Shown here one piece after another: positions 8,439-19,548 of a DNA stretch of 64,000 nucleotides (the stretch's first letter is position 1; the number at the start of each line of letters is the position of its first letter). The notes under the pieces were generated by a model. That model was not told the DNA's origin. It saw only the letters and a list, made by a program, of their open reading frames with translations, and ran no database searches. The stretch comes from Mycobacterium sp. WUMAC-067. Its GTDB lineage: Bacteria; Actinomycetota; Actinomycetes; Mycobacteriales; Mycobacteriaceae. The stretch lies in assembly GCF_020217485.1 (NCBI RefSeq), contig NZ_JAEKMI010000004.1, forward strand, positions 124,001-188,000, written 5' to 3'. The position numbers were made by a program, and so were the translations under genes.

Positions 8439-9257
8439 TCAGGGCGTCCGCCGCCGCAGCGTCGCCGCGGCCAGGCACAGCGCCGCCAGGGCGAATCCCA
8501 ACACCACGATGATGTCGCGCACCGCGATGAAGGTCAGTTCCGGGTGCGCGCCCACCTGCTGCAGGGCCTCGAGCGCGTAGCTGGCCGGCAGCACGTTGCT
8601 GATCCATTGCAGCCAGTGTGGCATCAGCGCCCGCGGCACGATGATGCCGGCCAACAACAGCTGCGGCACCATCACCAACGGGATGAACTGCACGGCCTGA
8701 AACTCGGTGCGGGCGAACGCGCTACACAACAGGCCCAGGCCGACTCCCAGCACGGCGTTGACGATCGCGATCACGAACACCCAGAGCGGGCTGCCGGCCG
8801 TGTCGAAGCCCAGCAGCCAGAACGACACGATGCACGCCAGAACGGCTTGTGCCGCAGCGGCCGTGGAGAAGGCGGTGCCGTAGGCGATCAGCAGGTCGAG
8901 CCGGCGCAGCGGAGTGGTCAAGATGCGCTCCAGCGTTCCGGAGGCCCGTTCGCGTTGCATGGTGATCGCCGTGATGATGAACATCACGAAAAGCGGGAAC
9001 AGGCCCAGCAGGATCAGGCAGGCGTTGTTGAACGGGGTAGGGCCGCCCGGGCGATGCGGGGCGTTTTCGAACATGAAGTACATCAGGGTGATCACCAGGA
9101 TCGGCACCAACAGGATCATCGCGACGCTGCGGTGATCGGCGGCCAACTGGCGCAGAATCCGCGTCGTGGTCGCCGTATATCCCTTGAGCCCTAACCGGCT
9201 TCGCGCATGGTGCTGCGCTTGATGATGGACAGAAACGCGTCCTCCAGTGACGTGCAT
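8439..9257 (-). CDS. ABC-2 type transporter permease (Rv1686c homologue)
   Basis: An integral membrane permease with six hydrophobic segments (first MILLVPILVITLMYFMF, last DIIVVLGFALAALCLAAATL). It contains the conserved ABC-2 block RERASGTLERILTTPLRRLDLL. It pairs with the ATPase upstream to form an exporter, likely for a lipid or drug. The start is uncertain. ATG 9257 gives 272 aa and overlaps the ATPase gene by 67 bp. ATG 9119 gives 226 aa, the length annotated for Rv1686c, but cuts off the RILRQLAADHRS region that ABC-2 permeases usually conserve. Confidence 0.85.
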   Translation of the reverse strand: MHVTGGRVSVHHQAQHHARSRLGLKGYTATTTRILRQLAADHRSVAMILLVPILVITLMYFMFENAPHRPGGPTPFNNACLILLGLFPLFVMFIITAITMQRERASGTLERILTTPLRRLDLLIAYGTAFSTAAAAQAVLACIVSFWLLGFDTAGSPLWVFVIAIVNAVLGVGLGLLCSAFARTEFQAVQFIPLVMVPQLLLAGIIVPRALMPHWLQWISNVLPASYALEALQQVGAHPELTFIAVRDIIVVLGFALAALCLAAATLRRRTP

Positions 9258-9955
9258 CCGGTGTCCTCTCGCAGTTGGGTCGGGGTGGTGTGGGCGACCA
9301 GCCGGCCTTCGCGCATCAGCAGCAGGTCCCCGCAGTGGTCGGCCTCGTCCATGACGTGGCTGGAAACCAGCAGTGTGGTCCCGGCGCGGGCCAGTTCGGC
9401 GAACTGATCCCAGAGGTCCGCGCGCAGCACGGGATCGAGTCCCACCGTGGGTTCGTCGAGCACCAGCAGATCGGGCTGGCAGACCAGCGCGCACGCCAGC
9501 GACACCCGGGTGCGTTGACCGCCGGACAGGTTGCCGCACAACGCTGTTCGGTGATCGGTGAGCCCGACCCGTTCGATGGCGGCGTCGGCGACCCCGCCGT
9601 CGAACCCGTACAGCGTGGCGAAGTAGCGAACGTTGTCGACGACGCGCAGGTCGTTGTAGATCGTCGGGTCCTGCGGCAGGTAGCCGACGCGGCGGCGCAG
9701 TTCGGCGCAGCCGGCCGGCTTGCCGAGAACAAAGACGCCGCCCGAGGTCACGATCTGGGTGCCGACGATGCAGCGGATCAGCGTGGTCTTGCCGCAGCCC
9801 GACGGGCCGAGCAGGCCGGTGATGCTGCCCGTGGCGATCCGCACGGAGAAGTCGTGCAGAGCCGGGCGTTTGCCCCGGATCACGCGCAGGTGATCGATCT
9901 CTACCGCCGGAGCAGTGGCCCCGGAGATTAATTCATCACGGGATGAACTCATCAT
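9191..9955 (-). CDS. ABC transporter ATP-binding protein (Rv1687c homologue)
   Basis: A 254-aa ATPase with Walker A GPSGCGKTT, Q-loop YLPQD, signature LSGGQ, Walker B LLVLDEPTVGLD and switch His in SSHVMDEAD. It energises the permease encoded next. Two adjacent ATG codons (9955 and 9952) are possible starts, and both lie inside the tandem palindrome, so repressor binding would cover the translation start. A leaderless or very short-leader transcript, common in mycobacteria, would explain this. Confidence 0.92.
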   Translation of the reverse strand: MMSSSRDELISGATAPAVEIDHLRVIRGKRPALHDFSVRIATGSITGLLGPSGCGKTTLIRCIVGTQIVTSGGVFVLGKPAGCAELRRRVGYLPQDPTIYNDLRVVDNVRYFATLYGFDGGVADAAIERVGLTDHRTALCGNLSGGQRTRVSLACALVCQPDLLVLDEPTVGLDPVLRADLWDQFAELARAGTTLLVSSHVMDEADHCGDLLLMREGRLVAHTTPTQLREDTGCTSLEDAFLSIIKRSTMREAG

Positions 9956-9963
9956 GTGATGAA
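9932..9963. promoter_or_regulatory. Tandem 16-bp palindromic operator at the ABC exporter start
   Basis: Two abutting 16-bp units: TTCATCACGGGATGAA (9932-9947) and CTCATCATGTGATGAA (9948-9963). Each has TCATC/GATGA dyad symmetry, and they agree at most positions. The array covers the ATPase start codon and about its first eight codons. The co-directional TetR gene downstream is the likely protein that binds it. Confidence 0.6.
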
Positions 9964-10006
9964 TATTCGTCGCGCGCGGCCGCGCTGTCAAGGGGGTGGG
10001 TCCAAC

Positions 10007-10071
10007 GCCGCGAGGCTGTAACTACCGACGGTCGCACTCGCGAAATGCGTCGGTAGTTACAGTCTCGCGGC
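10007..10071. terminator. Long inverted repeat between amt and the ABC exporter
   Basis: 24-nt arms (10007-10030 and 10048-10071) pair at 23 of 24 positions around a 17-nt loop. The core reads TGTAACTACCGACG and its complement. It lies just past the leftward amt stop and before the exporter operator, so it can act as a terminator or mRNA-end hairpin. There is no U-tract, so an intrinsic terminator of the E. coli type is not implied. The near-perfect arms also resemble a dispersed palindromic repeat. Confidence 0.6.
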
Positions 10072-10097
10072 ATCCGGGCCTTCGCGGCCCAAAGCGA

Positions 10098-11375
<1,278 letters not shown>

Positions 11376-11470
11376 GTGGGCTCCTTCGGGTCCCGGACAC
11401 CGGGATACTGCCATGTTCGGGCCGCCGGTAGGTTCGTTGGGTTACTGAAACGAGGATTCAGGATCTTCAA

Positions 11471-12115
11471 TTGGTCGAGGCTGGACGACGATCTCGCGCA
11501 AGCAGGGCCGCGGCTCAGCTGTTGGTCGACCCCGTCGAGGCCGCGCGCCGCTTGTTGGGCGCCACCCTCACCGCGCGGGGCGTGACGGCCGTCGTCGTCG
11601 AGGTCGAGGCGTACGGGGGAGTGCCCGACGGTCCGTGGCCGGACGCCGCCGCGCACTCGTACAAGGGGCTGCGCGCCCGCAACTTCGTCATGTTCGGGCC
11701 GCCCGGGCGCCTCTACACCTACCGCAGCCACGGCATCCACGTCTGCGCCAACGTCTCGTGCGGACCCGACGGCACCGCGGCCGCGGTGTTGCTGCGAGCC
11801 GCCGCCATCGAGGACGGCACCGACACCGCCCGGGCCCGCCGCGGCGAGCTGGTGCACACCGCGGCGCTGGCGCGGGGACCGGGAAACCTGTGCGCGGCCA
11901 TGGGAATCACCATGGACGACAACGGAATCGACCTGTTCGACGGCAACAGTCCCGTGACCCTCGAGCTGCACGAACCGCTGAGCTCCCTGTCCGGCCCACG
12001 CGTCGGTGTCAGCCAGGCCGCCGACCGGCCGTGGCGGTTGTGGCTTCCCGGGCGCCCGGAGGTCTCGGCATACCGCCGCAGCCCCCGCGCGCCGGCCCCG
12101 GGCGCCAGCGACTAA
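11471..12115 (+). CDS. mpg: 3-methyladenine DNA glycosylase
   Basis: A 214-aa protein of the AAG/MPG family (Rv1688 homologue) that excises alkylated purines from DNA. Diagnostic blocks are [20 protein letters not shown] with the active-site Glu, [31 protein letters not shown] and [14 protein letters not shown]. Start is TTG 11471; no ATG or GTG lies upstream of the conserved region, and a later TTG near 11521 is an alternative. It is divergent from amt. Confidence 0.9.
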   Translation: MVEAGRRSRASRAAAQLLVDPVEAARRLLGATLTARGVTAVVVEVEAYGGVPDGPWPDAAAHSYKGLRARNFVMFGPPGRLYTYRSHGIHVCANVSCGPDGTAAAVLLRAAAIEDGTDTARARRGELVHTAALARGPGNLCAAMGITMDDNGIDLFDGNSPVTLELHEPLSSLSGPRVGVSQAADRPWRLWLPGRPEVSAYRRSPRAPAPGASD

Positions 12116-12208
12116 GGCGCGCCGAACGTCGAGTTGTTGGGCGAGAACCCCGCGGAACCGCACCACAAGTCGGCGCTCGGCGGCGGCGCTCTGGAAGACT
12201 CGTACACC

Positions 12209-13471
12209 ATGATCCTCGACGAGCTGGGCTGGCGCGGCCTGATCGCGCAGTCCACCGACCTCGATGCGCTGGCGGCCGAAGCCCAGCGCGCGCCGATGAC
12301 GGTGTACGCCGGCTTCGACCCCACCGCGCCGAGCCTGCACGCCGGGCACCTGGTGCCCCTGCTGGCGTTGCGCCGGTTTCAGCGCGCCGGCCACCGCCCG
12401 ATCGTGCTCGCCGGCGGCGCCACCGGGATGATCGGCGACCCCCGCGAGGTCGGTGAGCGCACCCTCAACGAGGCCGACACCGTCGCCGAGTGGACCGAAC
12501 GGATCGGCGGACAGCTGCGACGCTTCGTCGACTTTGACGACACACCGACCGGCGCCGTCGTCGTCAACAACCTGGACTGGACGCGCCCGATGTCGGCGAT
12601 CGAGTTCCTGCGCGACGTCGGCAAGCATTTCTCGGTCAACGTCATGCTGGACCGCGACACCGTCCGGCGCCGCCTGGACGGCGACGGCATCTCCTACACC
12701 GAATTCAGCTACATGCTGCTGCAGGCCAACGACTACGTCGAACTGCACCGCCGCTACGGCTGCACGCTGCAGATCGGCGGCTCCGACCAGTGGGGCAACA
12801 TCATCGCCGGGGTCCGGCTGGTCCGTCAGCAGCTCGGCGCCTCGGTCCACGCCCTGACCGTGCCGCTGGTGACCGCTGCCGACGGCACCAAGTTCGGCAA
12901 GTCCACCGGCGGCGGCAGCCTGTGGCTCGACCCGGCGCTGACCACCCCGTACGCCTGGTACCAGTACTTCTTCAACACCGCCGACGCCGACGTCATCCGC
13001 TACCTGCGCTGGTTCACCTTCCTGTCGGCCGACGAGCTGGCCGAGCTGGAAGCGGCCACGGCAGAGCGTCCCCAACAACGCGCCGCGCAGCGGCGGCTGG
13101 CGCGCGAACTCACGGTTCTGGTGCACGGCGAGGCGGCCACCGAGGCCGTCGAGCACGCCAGCCGGGCGCTGTTCGGGCAGGGCGAGCTGGACCGGCTGGA
13201 CGAGGCCACGCTGTCCGCGGCGCTGCGCGAGACGTCGGTCGCCGAGCTCAAACCCGGTGGCCCCGACGGCATCGTCGACCTGCTGGTCGCCAGCGGCCTG
13301 TCCGAGAGCAAGAAGGCCGCGCGGCGCACCATCGGCGAAGGCGGCGTCTCGGTCAACAACGTCCGCATCGAGAGCGAGGAGTGGGCCCCGCAGCCGTCGG
13401 ACTTCCTGCACGGCCGATGGCTGGTGCTGCGCCGCGGCAAACGGACCGTCGCCGGGGTCGAGAAGGTCTAG
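12209..13471 (+). CDS. tyrS: Tyrosyl-tRNA synthetase
   Basis: A 420-aa class I aminoacyl-tRNA synthetase. The HIGH-type signature is HAGH at 44-47 and the KMSKS-type signature is KFGKS at 228-232. A C-terminal S4 RNA-binding domain follows ([17 protein letters not shown]). Other tyrosine-pocket blocks are [12 protein letters not shown] and [31 protein letters not shown] 12209 ([10 protein letters not shown]) gives the expected family N-terminus; the frame extends 25 codons upstream without conservation. Confidence 0.97.
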   Translation: MILDELGWRGLIAQSTDLDALAAEAQRAPMTVYAGFDPTAPSLHAGHLVPLLALRRFQRAGHRPIVLAGGATGMIGDPREVGERTLNEADTVAEWTERIGGQLRRFVDFDDTPTGAVVVNNLDWTRPMSAIEFLRDVGKHFSVNVMLDRDTVRRRLDGDGISYTEFSYMLLQANDYVELHRRYGCTLQIGGSDQWGNIIAGVRLVRQQLGASVHALTVPLVTAADGTKFGKSTGGGSLWLDPALTTPYAWYQYFFNTADADVIRYLRWFTFLSADELAELEAATAERPQQRAAQRRLARELTVLVHGEAATEAVEHASRALFGQGELDRLDEATLSAALRETSVAELKPGGPDGIVDLLVASGLSESKKAARRTIGEGGVSVNNVRIESEEWAPQPSDFLHGRWLVLRRGKRTVAGVEKV

Positions 13472-13570
13472 ACCGCCCGGGCGCCAGACGGCCTCCGCAA
13501 AACACGTGCGTGCACAGATCTTTACCTCACCGTGTCGTGGGCGTGACCCACGGGGACCACTGTTGTCACG

Positions 13571-13945
13571 GTGATTTTCGCGACGCGTGTGCGGTTGACC
13601 GTCCTGCGGAGCCTGGGGGTGATTACCAGCTTGGTGGCGCTGACGGCGGCGTTGTCGGGGGCGTTGTCGGCGCCGATCCGCGCGGACATGCTCAGCAACG
13701 CGTTCCTGTCGGCGCTGACGAATGCCGGGATCTCCTATAGCCAGCCGACCGGCACCACGGCGATGGGCCAGTCGGTGTGCCCGATGCTGTTCGAGCCCGG
13801 CGGGTCCTTCGACGCGGTGACGTCCAAGATGGCCGAGGGCAACGGCATGTCGTACGAGACGGCCGGCCGGTTCACGATCGTCGCGATCGCGACCTACTGC
13901 CCGGCGTTGATCGCGCCGCTGCTGGGCAACCGGCTGCCGAGCTAG
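13571..13945 (+). CDS. lprJ: LprJ-like secreted DUF732 protein
   Basis: A 124-aa protein in the position of M. tuberculosis lprJ. A hydrophobic signal (LRSLGVITSLVALTAALSGA) precedes a DUF732-type domain (FLSALTNAGISYSQPTGTTA, then CPMLFEPGG, then TIVAIATYCP). It has two Cys that could pair. No lipobox cysteine is present: the segment after the hydrophobic core reads LSGALSAPIRAD. This copy would therefore be a secreted or signal-anchored protein rather than a lipoprotein. Start is GTG 13571. Confidence 0.75.
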   Translation: MIFATRVRLTVLRSLGVITSLVALTAALSGALSAPIRADMLSNAFLSALTNAGISYSQPTGTTAMGQSVCPMLFEPGGSFDAVTSKMAEGNGMSYETAGRFTIVAIATYCPALIAPLLGNRLPS

Positions 13946-13973
13946 GTGTAGGGCTGCCCGTATTCTCGGCAGC

Positions 13974-14774
13974 GTGGTCGACGACAGGCAGAGGCACCGC
14001 GGCGAGCGGGGGGCGCGGCCGGCATCCGGCAGCTGGTCCGGTCCGGGTCGCGCGCGGCCGGCTCAGCCGCAGAGCGGCGCGCGCCGCGACGCCCGGGCCG
14101 ATCGCGCGCCGCAGGACGGGCCGCCGATCCCGCCCGGCGTGGAAGCCAAGCAGCTGGCGCCCGACGTTCGCCGCGAACTGAGCACCCTGGACCGCGCCAC
14201 CGCCGACGCGGTGGCGCGCCACCTCGTCGCCGCGGGCGAGCTGCTCGACGAGGACCCGGAGGCGGCGTTGCGTCACGCCCGCGCGGCAAGGGCCCGGTCC
14301 AGCCGGATCGCCACCATCCGGGAGGCGGTCGGGATCGCCGCCTACCACTGCGGCGACTGGTCGCAGGCGCTGGCGGAGTTTCGCGCCGCCCGCCGCATGG
14401 GTAGCAAGTCCTCGTTGCTGCCGCTGATCGCCGATTGCGAACGCGGACTTGGCCGTCCGGAGCGGGCCATCGAACTCGCGCGCGGACCGGAGGCCGCCGA
14501 GCTGTCCGGTGACGACGCCGACGAGCTCCGCATCGTCGCCGCCGGGGCGCGCGCGGACCTCGGCCAGCTGGAGCAGGCGCTGACCGTGTTGTCCACGCCG
14601 CAACTGGATCCCAGCCGCACCGGCTCCACGGCGGCGCGGCTGTTCTACGCCTACGCGGACACGCTGCTCGCGCTCGACCGCGCCGACGAGGCGCTGCAAT
14701 GGTTCCTGCGTTCGGCGGCCGCCGACGTCGACGGCGTCACCGACGCCGAAGACCGGGTCAGTGAACTCGGCTGA
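13974..14774 (+). CDS. TPR-like protein (Rv1691 homologue)
   Basis: A 266-aa protein. The first ~50 residues are low-complexity, rich in Arg, Gly and Pro. The rest is a run of helical tetratricopeptide-like repeats (AVGIAAYHCGDWSQALAEFRAARRM; LFYAYADTLLALDRADEALQWFLRSAA). It is probably a cytoplasmic scaffold. It is followed 18 bp later by the HAD phosphatase gene, in the same order as in M. tuberculosis. Confidence 0.8.
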   Translation: MVDDRQRHRGERGARPASGSWSGPGRARPAQPQSGARRDARADRAPQDGPPIPPGVEAKQLAPDVRRELSTLDRATADAVARHLVAAGELLDEDPEAALRHARAARARSSRIATIREAVGIAAYHCGDWSQALAEFRAARRMGSKSSLLPLIADCERGLGRPERAIELARGPEAAELSGDDADELRIVAAGARADLGQLEQALTVLSTPQLDPSRTGSTAARLFYAYADTLLALDRADEALQWFLRSAAADVDGVTDAEDRVSELG

Positions 14775-14792
14775 CGCGACGGAATTGACGAC

Positions 14793-15800
14793 GTGAAAAG
14801 CCTTGCGCAGGAATATGATTGCCTGCTGATCGACCTGGACGGCACGATGTTCCGCGGTCGCCGGCCCACCGACGGCGCGGTGCAGGCGCTGGCCGAGGTG
14901 CGCAGCCGCGCGTATTTCGTCACCAACAACGCCTCCCGCAGCGCCGACGAGGTCGCCGCGCACCTGAGCGAACTCGGCTTCACCGCCACCGCCGAGGACG
15001 TCGCCACCAGCGCCCAGAGCGCGGCCCGGCTGTTGGCCGACCAACTACCGCAAGGCTCGCCGGTCTTGATCGTGGGCACCGAGGCCCTGGCCGGCGAGAT
15101 CTCCGCCGTCGGGCTGCGCCCGGTGCGCAGCTACGACGACGGCCCGGCCGCCGTCGTGCAGGGTCTGTCCCAGACCATCGGGTGGCCGGAACTGGCCGAG
15201 GCGGCGCTGGCCATCCGGGCCGGCGCGCGGTGGGTGGCCTCCAACGTCGACCTCACCCTGCCCACCGAACGCGGGCTGCTGCCCGGCAACGGATCGTTCG
15301 TGGCCGCGCTGCGGGCGGCCACCGGCGCCGAGCCCCAGGTCGCGGGCAAACCGGCGCCCGCCCTGCTGCGCGACGCGGCGGCCCGGGGCGACTTCCGCGC
15401 GCCCCTGGTGATCGGCGACCGGCTCGACACCGACATCGAGGGCGCCAACGCCGCCGAGTTGCCCAGCCTGATGGTGCTCACCGGGGTCAACTCCGCGCGG
15501 GACGCGGTGTACGCCAAGCCCGCCCAGCGCCCCACCTACATCGGCCACGATCTGCGCTCGCTGCACGCCGACGCCGAGCAACTCGCGGTGGGTCCGCAGC
15601 CGGGCTGGCGCGTCGACGTCGCGGACGGGGCGATCACGGTCAGGGGCAATGGGCCGGACGAGGGTGACGGCCTGTCGATCGTCCGCGCGGTCGCCGGCGC
15701 GCTGTGGGGCACACCGGACCCTGACGCCGTGCGCATCGCGGCCGCCGACGACCGGGCGCGCGCCGCGCTGCAACGCTGGTCTTTGGTGCACACTGACTGA
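14793..15800 (+). CDS. HAD-superfamily glycerol-3-phosphate phosphatase (Rv1692 homologue)
   Basis: A 335-aa phosphatase. HAD motif I is DLDGT at 14-18, motif II is TNN near 44, the motif III Lys is in AGKPAPALL, and motif IV is GDRLDTDIEGAN. The M. tuberculosis orthologue has been shown to dephosphorylate glycerol 3-phosphate in phospholipid head-group recycling. The last ~75 residues form an extra C-terminal domain, as in the orthologue. Start is GTG 14793. Confidence 0.88.
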   Translation: MKSLAQEYDCLLIDLDGTMFRGRRPTDGAVQALAEVRSRAYFVTNNASRSADEVAAHLSELGFTATAEDVATSAQSAARLLADQLPQGSPVLIVGTEALAGEISAVGLRPVRSYDDGPAAVVQGLSQTIGWPELAEAALAIRAGARWVASNVDLTLPTERGLLPGNGSFVAALRAATGAEPQVAGKPAPALLRDAAARGDFRAPLVIGDRLDTDIEGANAAELPSLMVLTGVNSARDAVYAKPAQRPTYIGHDLRSLHADAEQLAVGPQPGWRVDVADGAITVRGNGPDEGDGLSIVRAVAGALWGTPDPDAVRIAAADDRARAALQRWSLVHTD

Positions 15801-15823
15801 CGGGTGACTAGCGTAGGAACGCG

Positions 15824-16009
15824 ATGAGTATCGACCCCGATCAGATTCGCGCCGAAATCGATGCCCTGCTGGCCCGGCTGCCTCAACCCGGCGACCAGGA
15901 GGATCCCGAGAAGGCGCCCTCGCTCGACGAGCTCCAAGAGATCGCGCGCCGGCTCTCCGAGGCGCACGACGTCCTGCTGGCCGCGCTGGAGTCGGCGGAG
16001 AGGGGCTGA
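15824..16009 (+). CDS. Small helical protein (Rv1693 homologue)
   Basis: A 61-aa acidic, helix-rich protein (MSIDPDQIRAEIDALLARL; LDELQEIARRLSEAHDVLLAAL). It sits immediately before tlyA, as in M. tuberculosis. The function is unknown. It ends 8 bp before the tlyA start. Confidence 0.8.
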   Translation: MSIDPDQIRAEIDALLARLPQPGDQEDPEKAPSLDELQEIARRLSEAHDVLLAALESAERG

Positions 16010-16017
16010 GTGCGCGC

Positions 16018-16827
16018 ATGTCTCGACGCGCCCGCGTTGACGCCGAGCTGGTGCGGCGCGGCCTGGCCCGGTCGCGTCAGCAGGCCGCGGAGTTGATCGA
16101 CGCCGGCAAGGTCAGCATCGACGGGATGCCCGCGCGCAAGCCCGGCACCGCCGTCGCCGTCACCGCCGCCCTGACCGTGGTCACCGACGGCGAACGCGGC
16201 TGGGTCTCGCGCGGGGCGCACAAACTCATCGGCGCCCTGGACGCCTTCGGGATTTCCGTCGCGGGCCGCCGCTGCCTGGATGCCGGCGCGTCGACGGGCG
16301 GCTTCACCGAAGTCCTGCTGGATCGCGGGGCCACCGAGGTGGTCGCCGTGGATGTGGGATACGGCCAGTTGGCGTGGTCCCTGCGCAGCGATGCGCGGGT
16401 CGTCGTCGTCGAGCGGACCAACGTTCGCGACCTGACACCCGAGGCGATCGGCGGGCCCGCCGACCTCGTCGTGGCCGACCTGTCGTTCATCTCGCTGGCC
16501 ACGGTGTTGCCGGCGCTGGCTGGATGCGCCGCACCGAACGCGGATATCGTTCCCATGGTGAAGCCACAGTTTGAGGTGGGGAAGGGCCAGGTCGGTGCGG
16601 GCGGTGTGGTGCACGACCCGGGCCTGCGCGCCGACGCCGTGTCGTCCGTCGCGCGCCGCGCCGCCGAGCTGGGTTGGCACACCGTCGACGTCACGGCGAG
16701 CCCGCTACCGGGTCCGTCGGGCAACGTCGAATACTTTCTTCGGCTGCGCGCCCGGGCCGATCGTCCGCTCGTCGGCGACGCCCTGGTGGCGGCGGTGCGG
16801 CACGCGGTGGAAAGCGGGCCGCAGTGA
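16018..16827 (+). CDS. tlyA: 16S/23S rRNA (cytidine-2'-O)-methyltransferase TlyA
   Basis: A 269-aa enzyme that 2'-O-methylates cytidines in 16S and 23S rRNA, which makes ribosomes sensitive to capreomycin. The S4 domain is at residues 3-63. The SAM fold follows, with [16 protein letters not shown] as motif I. The catalytic K-D-K-E set is visible in [19 protein letters not shown] and GNVEYF. Its stop overlaps the nadK start (GTGA). Confidence 0.95.
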   Translation: MSRRARVDAELVRRGLARSRQQAAELIDAGKVSIDGMPARKPGTAVAVTAALTVVTDGERGWVSRGAHKLIGALDAFGISVAGRRCLDAGASTGGFTEVLLDRGATEVVAVDVGYGQLAWSLRSDARVVVVERTNVRDLTPEAIGGPADLVVADLSFISLATVLPALAGCAAPNADIVPMVKPQFEVGKGQVGAGGVVHDPGLRADAVSSVARRAAELGWHTVDVTASPLPGPSGNVEYFLRLRARADRPLVGDALVAAVRHAVESGPQ

Positions 16828-17750
16828 CTCCAGCCGAACGTACCGTCTTGATGGTCGTCCACACCGGCCGCGAAGAAGCCACCGAGACGGCCCGCCGCGT
16901 ACAGAAAACGCTGGGCGACAACGGAATCGGGCTCCGGGTGCTGTCCGCCGAGGCGGTCGACAGGGGACCGTTGCACCTGGCCCCCGACGACATGCGGGCG
17001 ATGGGTGTCGAGATCGAGGTCGTCAACGCCGACCCGCAGGCCGCCGAAGGCTGCGAACTGGTGCTGGTCCTCGGCGGCGACGGGACGTTCCTGCGGGCCG
17101 CCGAGCTGGCGCGCAACGCCGACATCCCGGTGCTGGGCGTGAACCTCGGGCGGATCGGCTTTTTGGCCGAGGCCGAGGCCGAAGCCATCGACCGGGTGCT
17201 GGATCACGTTGTCGCACAGGACTACCGGGTGGAGAACCGCCTGACGCTCGACGTGGTCGTGCGCCAGGGCGGGAAAGTCTCCGCGCACGGCTGGGCGCTC
17301 AACGAAGTCAGCCTGGAAAAGGGTCCCCGGCTCGGCGTGCTCGGGGTGGTGGTCGAGATCGACGGGCGGCCGGTGTCCGCCTTCGGCTGCGACGGCGTCC
17401 TGGTGTCGACGCCGACGGGCTCCACCGCCTATGCGTTCTCCGCGGGCGGTCCGGTGCTCTGGCCCGACCTCGAGGCAATCCTGGTGGTACCCAACAACGC
17501 TCACGCGCTGTTCGGTCGCCCCATGGTCACCAGCCCGAACGCCACCATCGCGATCGAGGTGGAGGCGGACGGCCACGACGCCCTGGTGTTCTGTGACGGC
17601 CGCCGGGAGATGCTGATCCCCGCCGGCAGCCGGATCGAGGTGAAACGTTGTGACACGGCGGTGAAGTGGGCCCGGCTGGACAGCGCCCCGTTCACGGACC
17701 GGTTGGTGCGCAAGTTCCGGCTGCCGGTGACCGGGTGGCGCGGAAACTGA
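16824..17750 (+). CDS. nadK: NAD kinase
   Basis: A 308-aa ATP/polyphosphate-NAD kinase (Rv1695, PpnK) that makes NADP. The catalytic GGDGT motif is at 84-88. Further blocks are [19 protein letters not shown] and [20 protein letters not shown] 16824 overlaps the tlyA stop and gives the family length. Confidence 0.95.
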   Translation: MTPAERTVLMVVHTGREEATETARRVQKTLGDNGIGLRVLSAEAVDRGPLHLAPDDMRAMGVEIEVVNADPQAAEGCELVLVLGGDGTFLRAAELARNADIPVLGVNLGRIGFLAEAEAEAIDRVLDHVVAQDYRVENRLTLDVVVRQGGKVSAHGWALNEVSLEKGPRLGVLGVVVEIDGRPVSAFGCDGVLVSTPTGSTAYAFSAGGPVLWPDLEAILVVPNNAHALFGRPMVTSPNATIAIEVEADGHDALVFCDGRREMLIPAGSRIEVKRCDTAVKWARLDSAPFTDRLVRKFRLPVTGWRGN

Positions 17751-17775
17751 CGGCGCAGCACAGGATCCTGACTGA

Positions 17776-19548
17776 ATGCTGACTGAAATCCGTATCGAGT
17801 CGCTCGGGGCGATCAGCTCGGCGGTCGGCGAGTTCGACCGCGGCCTGACCGTGCTGACGGGGGAGACCGGGACCGGAAAGACCATGGTGGTCACCGGGTT
17901 GCACCTGCTCGGCGGCGCCCGCGCCGACGCCACCCGGGTCCGGTCGGGGGCCGAGCGGGCGGTCGTCGAAGGACGTTTTGCCACAGCCGATCTCGACGAG
18001 GCCATGGTCGCGAAGCTCGACGAGATGCTGGACGCGTCGGGCGCGGAACGCGACGAGGACGGCAGCGTGATCGCGCTGCGCTCGGTCAGCCGTGACGGGC
18101 CGTCGCGGGCCTACCTCGGCGGGCGCAGCGTGCCCGCAAAGTCACTGGGCGACTTCACCGCCGGGCTGCTGACCTTGCACGGGCAGAACGACCAACTGCG
18201 CCTCATCCGGCCCGAGGAGCAGTGCGGCGCGCTGGACCGGTTCGCCAAGGCCGGGCCCGCGCTCGAGCGGTACTGCAAACTGCGCGACGCCTGGTTGTCG
18301 GCGCGGCGCGACCTGCTCGACCGCCGCAACCGCATGCGCGAGCTCGCGCTGGAGGCCGACCGGCTGACGTTCGCCCTCAACGAGATCGACGCCGTCGACC
18401 CGCAACCCGGTGAGGACGAAGCCCTGGTCGCCGAGATCGTGCGGCTCTCCGAACTGGACACCCTGCGCGAGGCCGCGGCCACCGCCCGCGCGGCGCTGTC
18501 CTCCGAGGAGACGGACGGCTCGGGCCTCAGTGCGACCGACAGCCTGGGAAAGGCAAGGGCCGCACTGGAATCCACCGATGACGCAAAGCTGGTGGCGTTG
18601 GCCGGCCAGATCGGCGAGGTGCTGACCGTGCTCGTCGACGCGGCGGGCGAACTGGGCGGGTTCCTCGAGGAGCTGCCGGTCGACGCCAGTGCGCTGGAAT
18701 CCAAGCTGGCCCGGCAAGCCGAACTGCGCACCCTGACCCGCAAGTACGCCGCGGACGTCGACGGGGTGCTCGGGTGGGCACAGGAGTCGCGGCAGCGGCT
18801 GGCCCAGCTCGACGTCTCCGAGGAGGGGTTGGCGGCGCTGGCGGCCCGGGTCGATGAGCTCGGCCGCGAATTGGCCGGGGCCGCGGTCGATCTCAGCAAC
18901 ATACGGCGCAAGGCCGCCAAGCGACTCGCCAAGGAGGTCACCGCCGAGCTGTCCGGGCTGGCGATGGCTGACGCCCAATTCAGCATCGACGTGACGTTGG
19001 ATGCCGCAACGGATGCCGCGTCGGCCTCCGACGACTCGGCCGCGCTGCGGCTTCCGTCGGGCGAGCTCGTCCGGGCCGGCGCCGACGGCGTCGACCAGGT
19101 CGAGTTCGGCTTCGCGGCGCACCGCGGCATGGACCAGCTGCCGCTGGCCAAGAGCGCCTCCGGTGGCGAGCTGTCCCGGGTGATGCTCGCCTTGGAGGTG
19201 GTGCTGGCCACGTCCCGCAAGGAGGCCGCGGGCACCACGATGGTGTTCGACGAGGTCGACGCCGGGGTGGGCGGACGGGCGGCGGTGCAGATCGGGCGCC
19301 GGCTGGCGCGGTTGGCGCGCACCCACCAGGTCATCGTGGTCACGCATCTGCCGCAGGTGGCGGCGTACGCCGACGTGCACCTGGTGGTGCATGCGGCCGG
19401 GCCGAAGGGGACCAGCGTGGTGCGGCGCCTGGGCGGCGACGAGCGGGTCGCCGAGCTGGCGCGGATGCTGGCCGGGCTGGGCGAATCCGACAGCGGCCGC
19501 GCGCACGCCCGCGAGCTGCTCGAGGCGGCGCAGAAGGACGAGATCTGA
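17776..19548 (+). CDS. recN: DNA repair protein RecN
   Basis: A 590-aa SMC-like ATPase of recombinational repair. Walker A GETGTGKT is at 29-36. A central coiled-coil region follows. The C-terminal half has the signature SASGGELSRVMLALE, Walker B TMVFDEVDAGVGGRAA and the His switch VTHLPQVAAYAD. It follows nadK by 25 bp in the conserved order tlyA-nadK-recN. Confidence 0.95.
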   Translation: MLTEIRIESLGAISSAVGEFDRGLTVLTGETGTGKTMVVTGLHLLGGARADATRVRSGAERAVVEGRFATADLDEAMVAKLDEMLDASGAERDEDGSVIALRSVSRDGPSRAYLGGRSVPAKSLGDFTAGLLTLHGQNDQLRLIRPEEQCGALDRFAKAGPALERYCKLRDAWLSARRDLLDRRNRMRELALEADRLTFALNEIDAVDPQPGEDEALVAEIVRLSELDTLREAAATARAALSSEETDGSGLSATDSLGKARAALESTDDAKLVALAGQIGEVLTVLVDAAGELGGFLEELPVDASALESKLARQAELRTLTRKYAADVDGVLGWAQESRQRLAQLDVSEEGLAALAARVDELGRELAGAAVDLSNIRRKAAKRLAKEVTAELSGLAMADAQFSIDVTLDAATDAASASDDSAALRLPSGELVRAGADGVDQVEFGFAAHRGMDQLPLAKSASGGELSRVMLALEVVLATSRKEAAGTTMVFDEVDAGVGGRAAVQIGRRLARLARTHQVIVVTHLPQVAAYADVHLVVHAAGPKGTSVVRRLGGDERVAELARMLAGLGESDSGRAHARELLEAAQKDEI

